NCBI GenBank assembly: GCA_030038595.1
Contig: JASHSW010000242.1
Coordinates: 1-5,387, forward strand
DNA: 5,387 nt
Origin: Methylovirgula sp.
GTDB lineage: Bacteria; Pseudomonadota; Alphaproteobacteria; Rhizobiales; Beijerinckiaceae
Reading direction: 5' to 3'
A program made the translations under genes and the position numbers. This document shows positions 4,679 to 5,387 of this stretch, piece after piece; position 1 is the stretch's first letter; each line of letters starts with the position of its first letter. The notes below the pieces were generated by a model. That model had not been told where the DNA came from. It searched no databases and saw only the letters and a list, made by a program, of their open reading frames with translations.

Positions 4679-5031
4679 AACTCGCGTGCCGCTTGAACCT
4701 TTTGGCTCACCAAGAAGTAATTTGCCTTTTTCGCATTGGAGAGGAAGGGGATAAATGCCGCCATTGCGCTGCTTGAGTCTGTCGGCAACCGCCTGAGCCA
4801 GGCTAGATTAGGTAAATAGGTTAATGGCATAATACGTTGATGCGCATCGGCCACGAGGCCGGAAATACGGTCTTTGGCTTGCCGTATAAACCGTTGGCTT
4901 TGCTCCGAGCGCCGCTCGAGACCGGCCGGCGCTCCCTTCACCGGGCGCCGAGTCCAGCCAAATCGTTCTGAGCCCAAGTTTCTCTGCCGGCGCGACTATC
5001 GCTCGGACAAGAGCGAACGGATGAGACGAAT
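4673..5031. other. Intergenic region (359 bp) inside the efflux locus
   Basis: No convincing gene is seen on either strand. The stretch 4806-4838 is markedly AT-rich and includes CATAAT (4828-4833), but no good -35 was found at the correct distance. Small inverted repeats include GATGCGCATC (4839-4848), CGGCC/GGCCG just after it, ATACGG/CCGTAT (4865-4870 with 4881-4886), and CGGCGC/GCGCCG (4927-4932 with 4945-4950). A TATAAA at 4885 also lacks a matching -35. The adaptor gene may therefore have its own promoter in this gap, or be translated from a long intergenic message. Confidence 0.5.
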
Positions 5032-5387
5032 ATGGACGAGAAAGTCGACAAGCGTCGTCAGCCGCAAGGTCCCGGCCCGGCCAAGGATCCGCCTCCGGCG
5101 CTGCCGGCTCCCGACATAAGCGGCGAGCTTCCGCCCCCCGGAAGGCCGACCGGCGAGCCGCTGAGACGCGAGAAGGTCGAACCGCAAGCACCCGAGACCG
5201 CGCCCGGCGAACCGCCCTCGCCCGCCCAACCGATGTCGCGGGGCCGGCGGATCGTCGGATTTCTGATCGGTCTCCTTGTAATCGTCGGGCTTGCCTACGG
5301 CGCCTACCGGGTGCTCGCGCCAAGCGCGCAGCCGTCGCGGTCCGAACACGCCGCTTCGGCGCCGCAGTCCGTCGGAGTCGCGACCAT
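5032..5387 (+). CDS. Probable RND efflux periplasmic adaptor (membrane fusion) protein, N-terminal part
   Basis: An open frame begins with ATG at 5032 and runs off the window after 118 complete codons, without a stop. Residues 1-67 are proline-rich (20 prolines) and highly charged. Then RGRR (70-73) precedes a single membrane segment IVGFLIGLLVIVGLAYGAY (74-92), a short Ala/Ser/Pro linker, and QSVGVAT at the edge, which resembles the first beta strand of AcrA/HlyD-type adaptors. The predicted layout is a cytoplasmic tail, one anchor, and a periplasmic body bridging the inner-membrane pump to the NodT-type channel encoded upstream. The identification depends on the context plus the short start of the periplasmic part, so another single-pass protein is possible. 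A downstream ATG at 5233 (Met68) would remove the tail but has no ribosome-binding site; the site before 5032 (GGATGAG) is also weak. Confidence 0.7.
   Translation, partial: MDEKVDKRRQPQGPGPAKDPPPALPAPDISGELPPPGRPTGEPLRREKVEPQAPETAPGEPPSPAQPMSRGRRIVGFLIGLLVIVGLAYGAYRVLAPSAQPSRSEHAASAPQSVGVAT

Noticed and set aside
4468..4977. Minus-strand 169-codon frame covering the efflux-gene end and the gap.
   Set aside because: Half is antisense to the efflux gene, no ribosome-binding site or domain is visible, and the part in the gap has no coding-like features.

Overview
The window looks like a GC-rich alphaproteobacterial chromosome, most likely Hyphomicrobiales (Rhizobiales). The assignment rests on an Omp25/Omp31-type small outer-membrane barrel protein, a NodT-type RND outer-membrane factor, and codon use dominated by GCG, GCC and CGC. 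No species-level call is possible from sequence alone.

Layout, left to right. A complete tRNA-Arg(ACG) lies on the + strand (101-177). It is followed by a strong hairpin terminator (204-230) that mainly ends the leftward outer-membrane barrel gene (276-1019), which has a recognisable promoter at 1054-1081. The following 338-bp gap (1020-1357) holds a degenerate copy of the tRNA-Arg 3' end (1289-1321, 30 of 33 bases identical to 145-177), inside a partial tRNA-like fold.

Next is a small regulatory cluster. A leftward MarR-family regulator (1813-2286) precedes a leftward DUF1398-family gene (1358-1759), and a rightward VOC/glyoxalase-fold gene (2433-2795) diverges from the regulator. The divergent gap carries a perfect 16-bp inverted repeat (2286-2301 and 2314-2329) that overlaps the regulator's start codon and a promoter-like -35/-10 pair. 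It is a very good candidate for the MarR operator, probably autoregulating marR and controlling one or both flanking genes.

The right half is the beginning of an RND-type efflux locus read rightwards: a NodT/OprM-family outer-membrane lipoprotein (to 4672), then, after an unusually long 359-bp gap, the 5' part of a probable periplasmic adaptor (membrane fusion) protein (5032 to the window edge). The adaptor starts with an unusual proline-rich cytoplasmic tail before its membrane anchor. The inner-membrane RND pump is presumably beyond the window. Upstream of the outer-membrane factor there is an operator-like palindrome (2946-2962), a possible promoter (2980-3008) and a very stable hairpin (3018-3053) that covers the region of the likely ribosome-binding site and TTG start.

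I do not see CRISPR, transposase, integrase or toxin-antitoxin genes. The most interesting items are the tRNA-end direct repeat bracketing the porin gene, the MarR divergent operator with a near-leaderless marR, the start-site hairpin of the efflux gene, and the proline-rich adaptor N-terminus. None of these by itself demonstrates a new system.
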